From: a bacterium HR29
GTDB lineage: Bacteria > Chloroflexota > Dehalococcoidia > Tepidiformales > Tepidiformaceae
Assembly (NCBI GenBank): GCA_002898215.1
Contig: BEIF01000001.1
Span: 415,501-479,500, forward strand
Reading direction: 5' to 3'
Length of the DNA: 64,000 bases
Each line of letters starts with the position of its first letter. Within the stretch, counting starts at the first letter, position 1. The notes beneath the pieces are model-generated. The model was not told where the DNA came from. It searched no databases and worked only from the letters and a program-made list of their open reading frames with translations. The position numbers and the translations under genes were made by a program. Shown here piece after piece: positions 49,187 to 58,319 of the stretch.

Positions 49187-50074
49187 ATGCCGAGACGGAT
49201 ATTCGACGTGCACATGCACTTCCCCCGCATGTGGGAGAACCCGGGGGCCGACCCGCGCCCGATGGTCGAACAGCTCGCGGAAGCTGCCGTGCGTGCGGGG
49301 ATCACGAAGGCGTGCATGCTCACCGGAGGGCGATTCGGGCCTTCGTACGAGCGCGGGATCGAAATCCTACGGGAGTATGCGGACCTCTTCGTCCCCGTGG
49401 CCGTCGTCGACCCGGAGGAGGTGGATGCGGAGGCGGTGCATTGGTTGCACAGCTTGGGGTACCGGGGCCTGAAGCTCATCGGCGTGGCGAGGCCGTACGA
49501 CGAGCCCGACTACCTCCCCACCTACGCAGCTGCCGAGGAACTGGGAATGCCTATCCTCTTCCACCTCGGTGTCATCGGCGGGCCAGTCGACTACTCCATC
49601 ACCCATCCCCGGCGCGATGCGGCGGCCGCCCAAGCGTACCAGCGGATGCTCGTCCTGCAGGACCGCATGCCGCGGCGAGACGTTTCCGCTGTCCGGATGA
49701 GCCCGCTCCATCTCGACACCATCGCCAACCGCTTCCCCCGCCTGAAGATCATCGGCGCTCACCTCGGCAACCAGGGGAATTATCAATACTGCGCCTCCGT
49801 GGCGCGGTGGCGACATAACGTGTGGTTCGATATGAGCGGCGGCCATACCATCGAACGGCACGCGATGGAGTTGGGCCTCATCGGCAAGGAGATCGGGATC
49901 GAGAAGCTTGTCTGGGGGAGCGATTGCGCCCCGGAGGCCATCGCGCAGCACATCGAGCGTTTCGAAGCGATGTTCGACATGCTGGAGCTGGACGACGAGG
50001 CCCGAGATCGACTGTGGTGGCGAAACGCCGCCGAAATCTACGGCCTCGAAGAGCCGCAGGTTGCGAGGGAGTAG
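49187..50074 (+). CDS. Amidohydrolase family 2 protein
   Basis: A 295-residue metal-dependent TIM-barrel protein. FDVHMHFPRMW is the metal-binding HxH of strand 1; later ligands are likely in ILFHLGVIG, HLGNQGN and VWGSDCAPEA. The family includes decarboxylases and hydrolases with substrates from aminocarboxymuconate to salicylate types; none can be fixed here. Possible -10 box TACACT at 49163-49168. The gene is followed by a membrane protein gene 34 bases later. No aromatic catabolism genes adjoin. Confidence 0.82.
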   Translation: MPRRIFDVHMHFPRMWENPGADPRPMVEQLAEAAVRAGITKACMLTGGRFGPSYERGIEILREYADLFVPVAVVDPEEVDAEAVHWLHSLGYRGLKLIGVARPYDEPDYLPTYAAAEELGMPILFHLGVIGGPVDYSITHPRRDAAAAQAYQRMLVLQDRMPRRDVSAVRMSPLHLDTIANRFPRLKIIGAHLGNQGNYQYCASVARWRHNVWFDMSGGHTIERHAMELGLIGKEIGIEKLVWGSDCAPEAIAQHIERFEAMFDMLELDDEARDRLWWRNAAEIYGLEEPQVARE

Positions 50075-50108
50075 CCTGTCCCGGGACGCAGGGAGGACGA
50101 CGCCTGCC

Positions 50109-50876
50109 GTGCGGCTGGCGCCGGCGGTCCGCGCGGCCCTGACCGGGCTCATCGCCGGCGCGGGGCTGGTCGCCTTCGTCGGCATCCGACCGGAGCAGGA
50201 GTGGATTCTCTGGCTCACGGCTGGGCTCGTCGCGCTCTCGGTCGACGGCCTCGTGCGGAGCCACCACCGCTGGTCGGCGGGTGGCTTCTGGAGCACCTGG
50301 GTGTACCTGGTCCTGCCGTTCCTGGGCGTCTTGGCGGCGGGCTTCTTCGTCGACGAAGCGCTGGAGGGATACGCGCGGCCCGCGGCGGCTGCATTCGGCG
50401 GCGTGCTGGTCGGCCTGGCCGCTTTCGCCGAATATCACACCGCCGACGTCGGCTCGCGGGCCTACGGTCCGATGCGGCTCTTCCTCGCCGTCGAAACGTA
50501 CCTGACGGCGTTCGCGCTCTTCACGGTCGTCTTCGCTCGCGACGTGGACGTGCCGTTGGCGAGCCTCATCGTCGGTGGGGTGGCTGCCGCACTCGCCGTG
50601 GAACTGCTCCGCGAGAGCCAGCTCCTTGGAACCGCCTCGTTCCTCGCCGGCGTCTCGGTGGGGATCACCCTGGGGGAGCTGCGCGCTGTCCTCTACTTCT
50701 TCCCGCTCGATGCGTTGCTTGCCGGCGCGCTCTTAATCATCGGCTTCTATCTCGCTACGGGCATCGTTCACCACCTGCTGGACCACGACCTCACGCCCGT
50801 CAACCTCGCTGAATACCTCCTCGTGGCCGCGGTCAGCACCGGCGCAGTGATCGCGGCCCGGCTCGTCACTTCCTGA
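50109..50876 (+). CDS. Hypothetical multi-pass membrane protein
   Basis: A 255-residue protein of about eight hydrophobic segments separated by short loops (VRAALTGLIAGAGLVAFVG, WVYLVLPFLGVLAAGFFVDE, LLAGALLIIGFYLATGIV, and others). I know no family match. GTG start with GGGAGG upstream at a longer spacing than usual. It lies on the same strand as the amidohydrolase and the SDR genes. Function unknown. Confidence 0.65.
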   Translation: MRLAPAVRAALTGLIAGAGLVAFVGIRPEQEWILWLTAGLVALSVDGLVRSHHRWSAGGFWSTWVYLVLPFLGVLAAGFFVDEALEGYARPAAAAFGGVLVGLAAFAEYHTADVGSRAYGPMRLFLAVETYLTAFALFTVVFARDVDVPLASLIVGGVAAALAVELLRESQLLGTASFLAGVSVGITLGELRAVLYFFPLDALLAGALLIIGFYLATGIVHHLLDHDLTPVNLAEYLLVAAVSTGAVIAARLVTS

Positions 50877-50918
50877 CGGGCGGTATCCTGGATATCGACC
50901 CGTCGGAGGGGGTTGTCC

Positions 50919-51605
50919 ATGCAGGGGTTCCGAGTGGTCGTCACCGGGGCCGCTGGGGCGCTCGGGGCGGCGGTGACCGCCGAGCTCGCAGGGCAGGGTG
51001 CGCGCTTGGCAGCCATCGACCGGCCCGGGGGGCTCGCCCTGCGGGCCGGCCCCTGGGAGTTGGCCCTGGAGTGCGACCTCGCGAACGAAGCGGAGGCGGC
51101 GCGAGCAGTGAACGCGGCGGCGGAGCGGCTGGAAGGGCTCGACGGGCTCGTTTGCCTCGCGGGGGGCTTCGCGGGCGACCGTCTCGTTCACGAAACGTCC
51201 CTCGCCATGGTGAAGCAGCAGTTCGAGCTGAACTTCGTCACGGCGTTCAATGCGGTGCGCGCCGCCTTGCCCATCTTCGTGGCTGCTCAGGGTGGGTCCA
51301 TCGTCTGCGTTGCCTCGCGACCGGCGCTGCGCCCGGTCCGGGGGTCAGTGGCCTACGCCGTGTCGAAGCTGGCGGTGGTGAAGCTCGTCGAACTCGTGGC
51401 CGAGGAGTACCGTGAGCGCGGCATCCGCGCGAACGCCGTCGCGCCATCGATCGTCGACACGCCCGCGAACCGGGCCGCGATGCCGGGGGTGGATTTCAGC
51501 CGTTGGGTCGCCCCCGAAGAGGTAGCGCGGACCATCGCGTTCCTGCTCGGACCGGAATCCTCGGCGGTCTCCGGAGCGGTGGTCCCGGTGTACGGCCGGG
51601 CGTGA
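50919..51605 (+). CDS. Short-chain dehydrogenase/reductase
   Basis: A 228-residue Rossmann-fold oxidoreductase. The dinucleotide-binding loop is TGAAGALG (residues 9-16), and the catalytic Ser, Tyr and Lys are in VASRPALR (Ser133) and VAYAVSKLA (Tyr146, Lys150). The family acts on alcohols, ketones or acyl-ACP; with FabG-like length it could be a 3-oxoacyl reductase, but the fab operon is elsewhere and the family is too wide to call. ATG at 50919 with GGAGGGGG upstream. tRNA-Pro follows 39 bases downstream. Confidence 0.85.
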   Translation: MQGFRVVVTGAAGALGAAVTAELAGQGARLAAIDRPGGLALRAGPWELALECDLANEAEAARAVNAAAERLEGLDGLVCLAGGFAGDRLVHETSLAMVKQQFELNFVTAFNAVRAALPIFVAAQGGSIVCVASRPALRPVRGSVAYAVSKLAVVKLVELVAEEYRERGIRANAVAPSIVDTPANRAAMPGVDFSRWVAPEEVARTIAFLLGPESSAVSGAVVPVYGRA

Positions 51606-51644
51606 GCGTTCGCGGGCCGTGCGGTACGATGGTGCTGGACCGGT

Positions 51645-51721
51645 CGGGGCGTGGCGCAGCCTGGTAGCGCACCTGAATGGGGTTCAGGAGGTCCCGCGTT
51701 CGAATCGCGGCGCCCCGACCA
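51645..51721 (+). tRNA. tRNA-Pro (anticodon GGG)
   Basis: Cloverleaf: acceptor CGGGGCG/CGCCCCG, D arm GCGCAGCCTGGTAGCGC, anticodon stem CCTGA/TCAGG with loop ATGGGGT giving GGG, T arm CGCGT-TCGAATC type. CCA is encoded (51719-51721). Confidence 0.96.
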
Positions 51722-51754
51722 TCGGTAGCGAGCTGCACGACGGGAGAAGAGCAT

Positions 51755-51779
51755 GCGGGGAGGCAGCGAGCCTCCCCGC
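51755..51779. terminator. Hairpin terminator between tRNA-Pro and acsA
   Basis: GCGGGGAGGC (51755-51764) and GCCTCCCCGC (51770-51779) form a perfect 10-base-pair stem with loop AGCGA. It separates the plus-strand tRNA-Pro from the minus-strand acsA stop. Confidence 0.65.
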
Positions 51780-51803
51780 TCTCCGTCTCAGCCGGGACTC
51801 GCC

Positions 51804-53786
51804 TCAGTACACGTGGGCCTGCGCCTTGATCCCTTCCACCACGCCAGGGTCGGCGAGGGTCGTCGTATCGCCGAGGTTGCTGGGGTCTCCCTCGGCGATC
51901 TTCCGCAGGATGCGCCGCATGATCTTCCCCGAACGCGTCTTCGGGAGCCCCTCCACGAACTGGATCTTGTCGGGGGTGGCGATGGGGCTGATGGTGCGGC
52001 GAACCTCCTCCCGCAGCCGCTGGGCGAGCTCGGCCGAAGGCTGGAAGCCCTCCTTCAGGACCACGTACGCGTAGATGCCCTGCCCCTTGATGGGGTGCGG
52101 GAAGCCCACGACCGCCGCTTCGGCGCAGCCTTCGTGTCCGACGAGCGCCCCTTCGACCTCGGCCGTGCCGATGCGGTGCCCGGCGACGTTGAGAACGTCG
52201 TCCACCCGGCCCGTGATCCAGTAATAGCCGTCCTTGTCGCGGTAGCAGCCGTCACCGGTGAAGTACATCCCCGGGTACTGCGTCAGGTAGGTGTCGATGA
52301 AGCGCTGGTGGTCGCCGAAGACGGTCCGCATCATGCCCGGCCACGACGACTTCATGCAGAGCCGGCCGCTCACGCCGTTCCCTTCCAGCACCGTGCCGTC
52401 TTCGGCGACGACGGCCGGTTGGACACCGAAGAACGGTAAGGTCGCCGACCCTGGCTTCTGCGGCGTCGCGCCGGCGAGCGGGGTGATGATGATGCCCCCG
52501 GTCTCCGTCTGCCAGTAGGTGTCGACGATGGAGCAGCGACCCTCGCCAACGACGTGGTAGTACCACCGCCAGGCCTCGGGGTTGATGGGCTCCCCGACCG
52601 TCCCAAGCACGCGGAGGGTCGTCCGCTTATACCGCTTCACGAAGTCGTCGCCCTCGCGCATGAGGGCTCGGATAGCCGTCGGCGCCGTGTAGAACACGGT
52701 GATGCCGAGTCGGTCCACCATGTCCCAGTACCGGCCGGCGTCGGGGTAGGTAGGGACCGACTCGAACACGGTGGTCGTCGCGCCGTTGGCGAGCGGGCCG
52801 TAGACGATGTAGGAGTGCCCCGTCACCCAGCCGATGTCGGCCGCGCAGCAGTAGACGTCGTCCTCGTGGATATCGAAGACGAGTTGGTGCGTCAGCTTCG
52901 TGAAGAGGAGGTACCCGGCTTGGGTGTGGAGCACGCCCTTCGGTTTCCCCGTCGACCCCGAGGTGTAGAGGATGAAGAGCGGGTCCTCGGCGTCCATCAC
53001 CTCGGGCGGACACTCGGCCGGTTGCGCGGCGAGTTCGTCGTGCCACCAGAAGTCCCGGCCTGGCGTCATGGGGACATCGGCCCCGGTGCGGCGCAGGACG
53101 ATGGTGAACTCCACCGACTTCGCGCCCATGCGGAGCGCTTCGTCGACGTTCCGCTTCAGGGGTACGGGACGTCCTCCACGGCGGCCTTCGTCCTGGGTGA
53201 TGATGGCTCTGCAGCCCGAATCTTCCACCCGGTCGACGATGGACCGGGGGCTGAATCCCCCGAAGATGACCGAATGGATGGCGCCGATTCGGGCGCAGGC
53301 GAGCATCGCGGCCGGCAGCTCGGGGACCATCCCCATGTAGATGGCGACGCGGTCCCCCTTCCGGATTCCGCGCGCCTTCAGGGCGTTCGCCAGTCGGCAG
53401 ACGGTCTCGTACAGCTCGCGGTAGGTGACGAAGCGGTTCTCTCCCGGCTCGTCCCCCTCCCAGACGATGGCGACCTTGTCGGGCTGGGTGCGGACCCAGC
53501 GGTCGAGGCAGTTGACCGAGACGTTCAGTTTGCCGCCCAGGAACCAGGCGACCTTCCCCTCGGCGAGGTTCTCCTCGCGGACGGTATGGAACGGCTCGAA
53601 CCACTCGAGGTGCTCGCGGGCGAGCGCTCCCCAGAACCCTTCGGGGTCCTCGATGGAGCGTCGGTACCGTTCCCGGTACTCCTCGAGCGAGCGGATGTGG
53701 GCCCGCTCCCGAACTCGGGCCGGCGGCTCGTACACCTCGTCGACGGGAAGTCCGATCTCGGCGGGCCGGTCTTCGGTGGCGGTCAT
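51804..53786 (-). CDS. acsA: Acetyl-CoA synthetase (AMP-forming)
   Basis: Activates acetate with ATP and CoA to acetyl-CoA. The 660-residue ANL-superfamily enzyme has the AMP-binding P-loop [15 protein letters not shown], the A5 motif [11 protein letters not shown], and the C-terminal [11 protein letters not shown] with the acylatable Lys621. The length and the full ACS/Acs N-terminal cap ([14 protein letters not shown], then [12 protein letters not shown]) distinguish it from medium-chain ligases. ATG preceded by GGAGG. It sits downstream of two CoA-transferase genes in the same direction, so they may share a transcript. Acetate use, or recycling of acetate from acyl-CoA turnover, fits. Confidence 0.95.
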   Translation of the reverse strand: MTATEDRPAEIGLPVDEVYEPPARVRERAHIRSLEEYRERYRRSIEDPEGFWGALAREHLEWFEPFHTVREENLAEGKVAWFLGGKLNVSVNCLDRWVRTQPDKVAIVWEGDEPGENRFVTYRELYETVCRLANALKARGIRKGDRVAIYMGMVPELPAAMLACARIGAIHSVIFGGFSPRSIVDRVEDSGCRAIITQDEGRRGGRPVPLKRNVDEALRMGAKSVEFTIVLRRTGADVPMTPGRDFWWHDELAAQPAECPPEVMDAEDPLFILYTSGSTGKPKGVLHTQAGYLLFTKLTHQLVFDIHEDDVYCCAADIGWVTGHSYIVYGPLANGATTTVFESVPTYPDAGRYWDMVDRLGITVFYTAPTAIRALMREGDDFVKRYKRTTLRVLGTVGEPINPEAWRWYYHVVGEGRCSIVDTYWQTETGGIIITPLAGATPQKPGSATLPFFGVQPAVVAEDGTVLEGNGVSGRLCMKSSWPGMMRTVFGDHQRFIDTYLTQYPGMYFTGDGCYRDKDGYYWITGRVDDVLNVAGHRIGTAEVEGALVGHEGCAEAAVVGFPHPIKGQGIYAYVVLKEGFQPSAELAQRLREEVRRTISPIATPDKIQFVEGLPKTRSGKIMRRILRKIAEGDPSNLGDTTTLADPGVVEGIKAQAHVY

Positions 53787-53854
53787 GTGCGTCCCTCCGG
53801 GGTTCGGTGGAGTCCCTCTATCTTACCTTGCGGTAGTCAACTCGCTCCTTCGTC

Positions 53855-55180
53855 TCACGGGATGCTCGGGTCGAAGTCGCGGGCGATGTGCCCCAGGGCC
53901 TCGAAACGGGCGTACTCCTCGTCGCTGAAGCCGAGGAGCTGCTTGTAGACGTACTCGTTGTGCTCTCCCAGGGTCACGGGCGGCTGATAGAACTCCACCG
54001 GCGTCTCAGGGAACTGCCAGAGCGGTCCCACGTACTCGTGCGTCCCAGCGCCCTCCACGGTCTGCGTCCGGAAGAAGTTGCGCGCGCGAAGGTGTGGGTC
54101 ATCGAACATGCGCGACGCTTCGAGCACCGGTGCCGCCGGAACTCCGTGGGCCTGGAGGAGATGCATGAGCTCGTAGTCGTCCCGTTCGCGGGTGAATTCC
54201 GCGATGCGGGCGTCGATTTCGGCCGCGTGAGCCGCTCGTCCTTCGTTCGTCGCGAAGCGGGGGTCGCGCGCCCACTCGGGATTCCCCATGGCTTCCACCA
54301 GTCCCTGCCATTGTTCGTCGTTCTCGACGGAGATGGCGACCCAGCGGTCGTCGCAGGTTTCGGCTGTGCCGGGCGACTTCGCCGGATAGACGTTGCAGGG
54401 GTACCGTCCGAAGATGTCGCGGTTGCCGATGGGCGTGAGGAGGCGGCCGTTCATGGTGTACTCCATGATGGCCTGCGTGAACATGGCGGCCGCATTTTCG
54501 GCCTGGGCGATCTCAATGAGCTGGCCCTCGCCCGTCTTCTCACGGTGCCAGAGTGCCGCCATGACGGCGAAGGCTCCCTGGGCTCCCGCTAGGTAGTCCC
54601 CGGAATAGATAGCCGTGTTGGAAGAGGGGTCGGCGTCTTCGTAGCCGCGGAGGAGCGTGTGTCCCATCACGGCTTCGAGGTGAATCCCAAGGGCCCGTGC
54701 CTCCGCGTACGGCCCGCTACTCCCGTAGGCCGGCACGCGCACGAAGATGATCCGCTCGTTCGCTTCGCGCAGCCAGTCGTAGGTGATGCCGAGCTTCTCC
54801 AGCGTCCCCGTGGCGTTGTTCTCGTAGACGACGTCGGAGATGGCCACGAGCCGCCGGAGCACGTCTTTCCCTTCCGGGGTCCGGAGGTCGACCGTGAAGC
54901 TCTTCTTGTTTCGGTAGAGCGAGACGAAGGTCGGGCAGTAGTTCCAAGGACGTTCGCCGGGGACGTTATTGGGGTAGCCGCCGCCCCAGGCCGGAGCCAG
55001 CATCAGGTAGGCCTGGGGCGGACGTGCCATGGCCCCTCGCGTCATTGGCTGCCACACGTGCGGGTTTTCGGGCTTGATGACTTCGGCGCCGAGGTCGGCG
55101 AGCAGCATGGTGGCGAAGGGGCCTGCCCACACCACGCAGAGGTCGATGACGCGGATTCCCTCGAGCGGTTTCCGGCTCAT
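53855..55180 (-). CDS. Class III (CaiB/BaiF) CoA-transferase, second of a pair
   Basis: A 441-residue enzyme of the family III CoA-transferases, which move CoA between carboxylic acids without covalent acetyl intermediates in the way of class I. It opens with GIRVIDLCVVWAGPFATMLL, and the CoA/anhydride loop is in GTLEKLGITYDWLREANERI and YGSSGPYAE. Its ATG overlaps the stop of the first pair member (ATGA). Two different transferases in tandem suggest a two-substrate system or a heteromer like Mct or Bai; the substrate is not readable. acsA follows 68 bases later. Confidence 0.87.
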   Translation of the reverse strand: MSRKPLEGIRVIDLCVVWAGPFATMLLADLGAEVIKPENPHVWQPMTRGAMARPPQAYLMLAPAWGGGYPNNVPGERPWNYCPTFVSLYRNKKSFTVDLRTPEGKDVLRRLVAISDVVYENNATGTLEKLGITYDWLREANERIIFVRVPAYGSSGPYAEARALGIHLEAVMGHTLLRGYEDADPSSNTAIYSGDYLAGAQGAFAVMAALWHREKTGEGQLIEIAQAENAAAMFTQAIMEYTMNGRLLTPIGNRDIFGRYPCNVYPAKSPGTAETCDDRWVAISVENDEQWQGLVEAMGNPEWARDPRFATNEGRAAHAAEIDARIAEFTRERDDYELMHLLQAHGVPAAPVLEASRMFDDPHLRARNFFRTQTVEGAGTHEYVGPLWQFPETPVEFYQPPVTLGEHNEYVYKQLLGFSDEEYARFEALGHIARDFDPSIP

Positions 55181-56394
55181 GGCACGCCTCCCTTCTGAGC
55201 GGCGGTCACGACTTCGGCGATGATGGCTTCGGGGAGGTTACATTCGCGCAGCACCTCCTCGGTGTGCTGTCCGAGGAGCGGAGCCGGCCGGCGCAGCTGC
55301 CAGCCTCCCTTCGGCATGATGAACGGCCGCCCGGGGATGGTGACCTTCCCCATCACCGGATGTTCCACCGTTGTCCAGAAGCCGCGGCCGCGGAAGTGGT
55401 CGTCGTTGACGAGGTCCTCCATGGTGAAGAGCGGACCGCACAACACTTTGGCTCGTCGCGCCTCTTCCCAAATCTCCCGCTTGGTGCGCTGCAGGCACCA
55501 CTCGAGGAAGTGGACGTTCCACTCCTCGACGATCTGAGGGTTCAGCCGCGTCGCCGGGTCGGTGTACTTCGGGTCGGTGGCCCACTCCGGATAGCCGAGC
55601 ATCTCGAGGACTCGGTCGTAACGGATGCTCGCGTTGGTGAAGTCGACATACCCGTCGGCGCAGGGGTAGATGCCACCGGGCATCCCGCTGCTACGGGAGG
55701 CAGCGCGCAGCGTCTTCCGCTTCGAATACTGGTAGGCGATGGCCGTGGCGTGCCGGCGGTCGACTCCCCCGAAGTGCGTTTCGGCGAGGGAGACGTCGAC
55801 GCGCTGAGCGATGCCGAATCGCTTCGCCGCCCACAGGGCACCCATGCAGGCAGCGGCGATGGCCGAGCCCGATTCGAACAGGGCGGCAGTTCCGAACATC
55901 TTCACCGGCTCGCGATCCGTCTCGCCCATCGAATACATCTCGCCGGCGAAGCCGTAGATCACCAGCTCCGAAGCCAGGTAGTCGCGGTAGGGACCGGTCT
56001 GCCCGAAGTTCGAAACGGAGACCATCGGCGCGCGCGGATTCACCCGCTGGAAGAAGTCCCAGCCGATGCCGAGCTTTTCGATGGTGCCCGGTTTGAAGCT
56101 CTCCACGACGAGGTGAGCGCGGGCGGCGATGGAGGCGAGCGCCTCGCGGCCTGCTTCGGTCCGGAGGTCGAGCACCACGGAGCGCTTGTTGCAGTTGAGG
56201 TAGAAGAACGTCCCGGATTTCTCCGGGTGGGGATCGTCGCCCAGGAACGGGCCGAGTCGTCGCGCCGGGTCACCCCAAGGCGGCTCGATCTTGATGACGT
56301 CGGCGCCGAAATCCGCCAATAACTTGGTCGCGTACGGCCCAGCGATGTGCTGGGTCAGGTCGAGGACGACGACGTCGTCGAGCGCTTGGACCAC
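55177..56394 (-). CDS. Class III (CaiB/BaiF) CoA-transferase, first of a pair
   Basis: A 405-residue class III CoA-transferase: DVVVLDLTQHIAGPYATKLL, EPPWGDPARRL, FKPGTIEKLGIGWD and NFGQTGPYRD are the usual segments. The start is GTG at 56394, with GGGAGGGG 7 bases upstream; a longer frame begins 69 bases earlier but lacks a site. It is only distantly like the next gene. Coupled by ATGA. With acsA the set can make and swap CoA esters. Confidence 0.87.
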   Translation of the reverse strand: MVQALDDVVVLDLTQHIAGPYATKLLADFGADVIKIEPPWGDPARRLGPFLGDDPHPEKSGTFFYLNCNKRSVVLDLRTEAGREALASIAARAHLVVESFKPGTIEKLGIGWDFFQRVNPRAPMVSVSNFGQTGPYRDYLASELVIYGFAGEMYSMGETDREPVKMFGTAALFESGSAIAAACMGALWAAKRFGIAQRVDVSLAETHFGGVDRRHATAIAYQYSKRKTLRAASRSSGMPGGIYPCADGYVDFTNASIRYDRVLEMLGYPEWATDPKYTDPATRLNPQIVEEWNVHFLEWCLQRTKREIWEEARRAKVLCGPLFTMEDLVNDDHFRGRGFWTTVEHPVMGKVTIPGRPFIMPKGGWQLRRPAPLLGQHTEEVLRECNLPEAIIAEVVTAAQKGGVP

Positions 56395-56546
56395 TGGCAG
56401 CCCCTCCCGTACGGTCGCTCTGCAGGCAGGCACTGTATACCAGATTCCGTCCGCTCGCCGCACCCCCGAGGGCGTTGCCGGCCCTTGCGCGTGGCGACGG
56501 GTGGGGAGAGAGTGGAGGTCGTAACCCCGAGGAAGGGGCGAGGGCG

Positions 56547-57500
56547 ATGGAGCGAGAGGTGCGCTTGCTCCAGGGCGAGCGCTGGGCGAACTTCCGGCGA
56601 CCTTCGGCGCTGCTCTTCGGCTTCCAGGTCTCGCTCCTCGTGGCGATGGTCGCCAGCATCGCCAGTCGTGCCTGGTACGAACACCTCTGGGTGGCGGTGC
56701 TGCTCACCGCGGTGACCGTCGCCGCCTTCGCGCCGGCCGTCCTCCGCCGCCAGGAGCGGCGCTGGTGGTTCTACTACGTGGCCGGCATCTACGCCTACAC
56801 GATCGCGCGCTCCTTCGCCGACAACGCGGGCTTCGCTGTCCGGACGGAGTACGCGGCGGAATTCGACCGCTGGCTCTTCCTCGGCCTCCAGCCTGTCACG
56901 TTCCTCCAGCAGCGCTTCTTCGACCCGACGAACGTTTCCCTGCTGGACTGGTCCGCCGTCTGGGTGCACTGGTCCTTCTTCGTCGTACCCCACGTGTTGG
57001 CAGTGGCGATTTTCGTGCGCTGGCGGCGGTGGTTCCCCGAGTACGTGATGATCATCGTCGGCACCATGTGGTTGGGGCTGGTGTTCTTCTTTCTCGTGCC
57101 GACCGCGCCGCCATGGCTCGCCAGCCAGCTCGGCGCCCTGGACCAGGTGTACCGGATCATGGACTTCGTCGGGGGAAGGGTGAGCCTGGCGACCTATCGC
57201 CACTTCTACGCCTCACTGGGCGAACCGAACTCGGTGGCCGCCGTGCCTTCCATCCATATGGCGACGACCTACGGGCTCTACCTCTGGGCGCGCTACCGCC
57301 TTCCCGCGGTGGCGCCGGCCCTGCTTGTCTACTCGGGAATCATGGCCCTCGCCTTGGTCTACCTCGGCGAGCACTTCGTGTTCGACTTGCTGGTGGGCAT
57401 CGCCTGCGCGACCGCAGTCGCGGTCTCCGTCGAAAGCGTGGCCCCGCGGGTCGTTCGGCGTCCGGTCCCCGAACCAGCCCTCGCGCCGGTGGATGCCTGA
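56547..57500 (+). CDS. PAP2-family (inositol phosphotransferase/Aur1-like) membrane protein
   Basis: A 317-residue membrane protein with about six to seven hydrophobic segments. The PAP2 motif parts are PSIHMATTYG (active His) and GEHFVFDLLVG (second His). The layout, with a long N-terminal membrane region and GLQPVTFLQQRFFD, resembles inositolphosphotransferase Aur1/Ipt1-like PAP2 proteins rather than simple lipid phosphatases, so a phosphoinositol or phosphoglycerol lipid could be made; that is inference. ATG preceded by GAGG. Divergent from the CoA-transferase gene, and convergent with cheR, 6 bases between stops. Confidence 0.8.
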   Translation: MEREVRLLQGERWANFRRPSALLFGFQVSLLVAMVASIASRAWYEHLWVAVLLTAVTVAAFAPAVLRRQERRWWFYYVAGIYAYTIARSFADNAGFAVRTEYAAEFDRWLFLGLQPVTFLQQRFFDPTNVSLLDWSAVWVHWSFFVVPHVLAVAIFVRWRRWFPEYVMIIVGTMWLGLVFFFLVPTAPPWLASQLGALDQVYRIMDFVGGRVSLATYRHFYASLGEPNSVAAVPSIHMATTYGLYLWARYRLPAVAPALLVYSGIMALALVYLGEHFVFDLLVGIACATAVAVSVESVAPRVVRRPVPEPALAPVDA

Positions 57501-57506
57501 CGGGAG

Positions 57507-58319
57507 CTAGGCGGCCCGCTGGTAGAAGTTCACGGCGCTTGGTACGAGCCCCAGGTCGCGCGGGCGCATGATCATCTCGCTGCCGCCGACGAAGAGCAGC
57601 CCACCGGGCCGCAAAGCGTGGGCGAAGCCGTGGAAGACATGCTGCTTGGCCGCCTCGGTGAAGTAGATGATGACGTTGCGGCAGACGATCAGGTCGCAGT
57701 CCGTCGGATACGGGTCCTTCAGCAGGTCGTGGTGTCGAAACGTCACCAGGCGCTTCACTTCCTCGCGAACGGAGTAGGTCCCGTCCGGTTCGGCGACGAA
57801 GTACTTCTCCAAGTACGGCCGCGGCACGCTCCGGACCTCGTTGGACAGGTAGCGGCGGCCCTCCCTGGCGCGGGCAAGGGCGCCGAAATCCACGTCGGTG
57901 GCCAGCAGCAGATGCCGGCGAGGATTCGGGTCCAGCTCCAGCAGCAGCATAGCGAGGGAGTATGGTTCGCAGCCGATGGAGCAGCCGGCGCTCCAGATGC
58001 GCAGGCGCGGGCGTTCGGCCATCAGTCGGGGGAGGTGGACGTCCCGCAGCTCGAGGAACCGGTCGGGCTGCCGGAAGAACTCGGAGACGTTGATCGTCAG
58101 GGTATCCCGCACGCGCTCCAGGATGGCGGGTCGCTCCAGCGCCCGTGCGAAGGCATCCCAGTTGGCGAGTCCCTCTCGCTGCATCAGGGCGCCGAGCCGG
58201 CGCTTCATCTGGGGCTCCTTGTACTGATGGAGGGGGATGCCGAGTGCCCGTTCGAGGGCGCTGCGGAAACGCTCCCACGCAGGGTCGGGCAGGGATTCCG
58301 GGGGCCTCTGCGGGCTCAT
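57507..58319 (-). CDS. cheR: Chemotaxis protein methyltransferase CheR
   Basis: Methylates glutamates of chemoreceptors with SAM. The 270-residue protein has an N-terminal helical domain (YKEPQMKRRLGALMQREGL), TINVSEFFRQPDRF and the SAM loop IWSAGCSIGCEPYSLAML. No C-terminal receptor-binding pentapeptide domain is needed at this length. Last gene of the che operon; ATG overlaps the cheB stop (ATGA). No chemoreceptor gene is in the window. Confidence 0.95.
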   Translation of the reverse strand: MSPQRPPESLPDPAWERFRSALERALGIPLHQYKEPQMKRRLGALMQREGLANWDAFARALERPAILERVRDTLTINVSEFFRQPDRFLELRDVHLPRLMAERPRLRIWSAGCSIGCEPYSLAMLLLELDPNPRRHLLLATDVDFGALARAREGRRYLSNEVRSVPRPYLEKYFVAEPDGTYSVREEVKRLVTFRHHDLLKDPYPTDCDLIVCRNVIIYFTEAAKQHVFHGFAHALRPGGLLFVGGSEMIMRPRDLGLVPSAVNFYQRAA

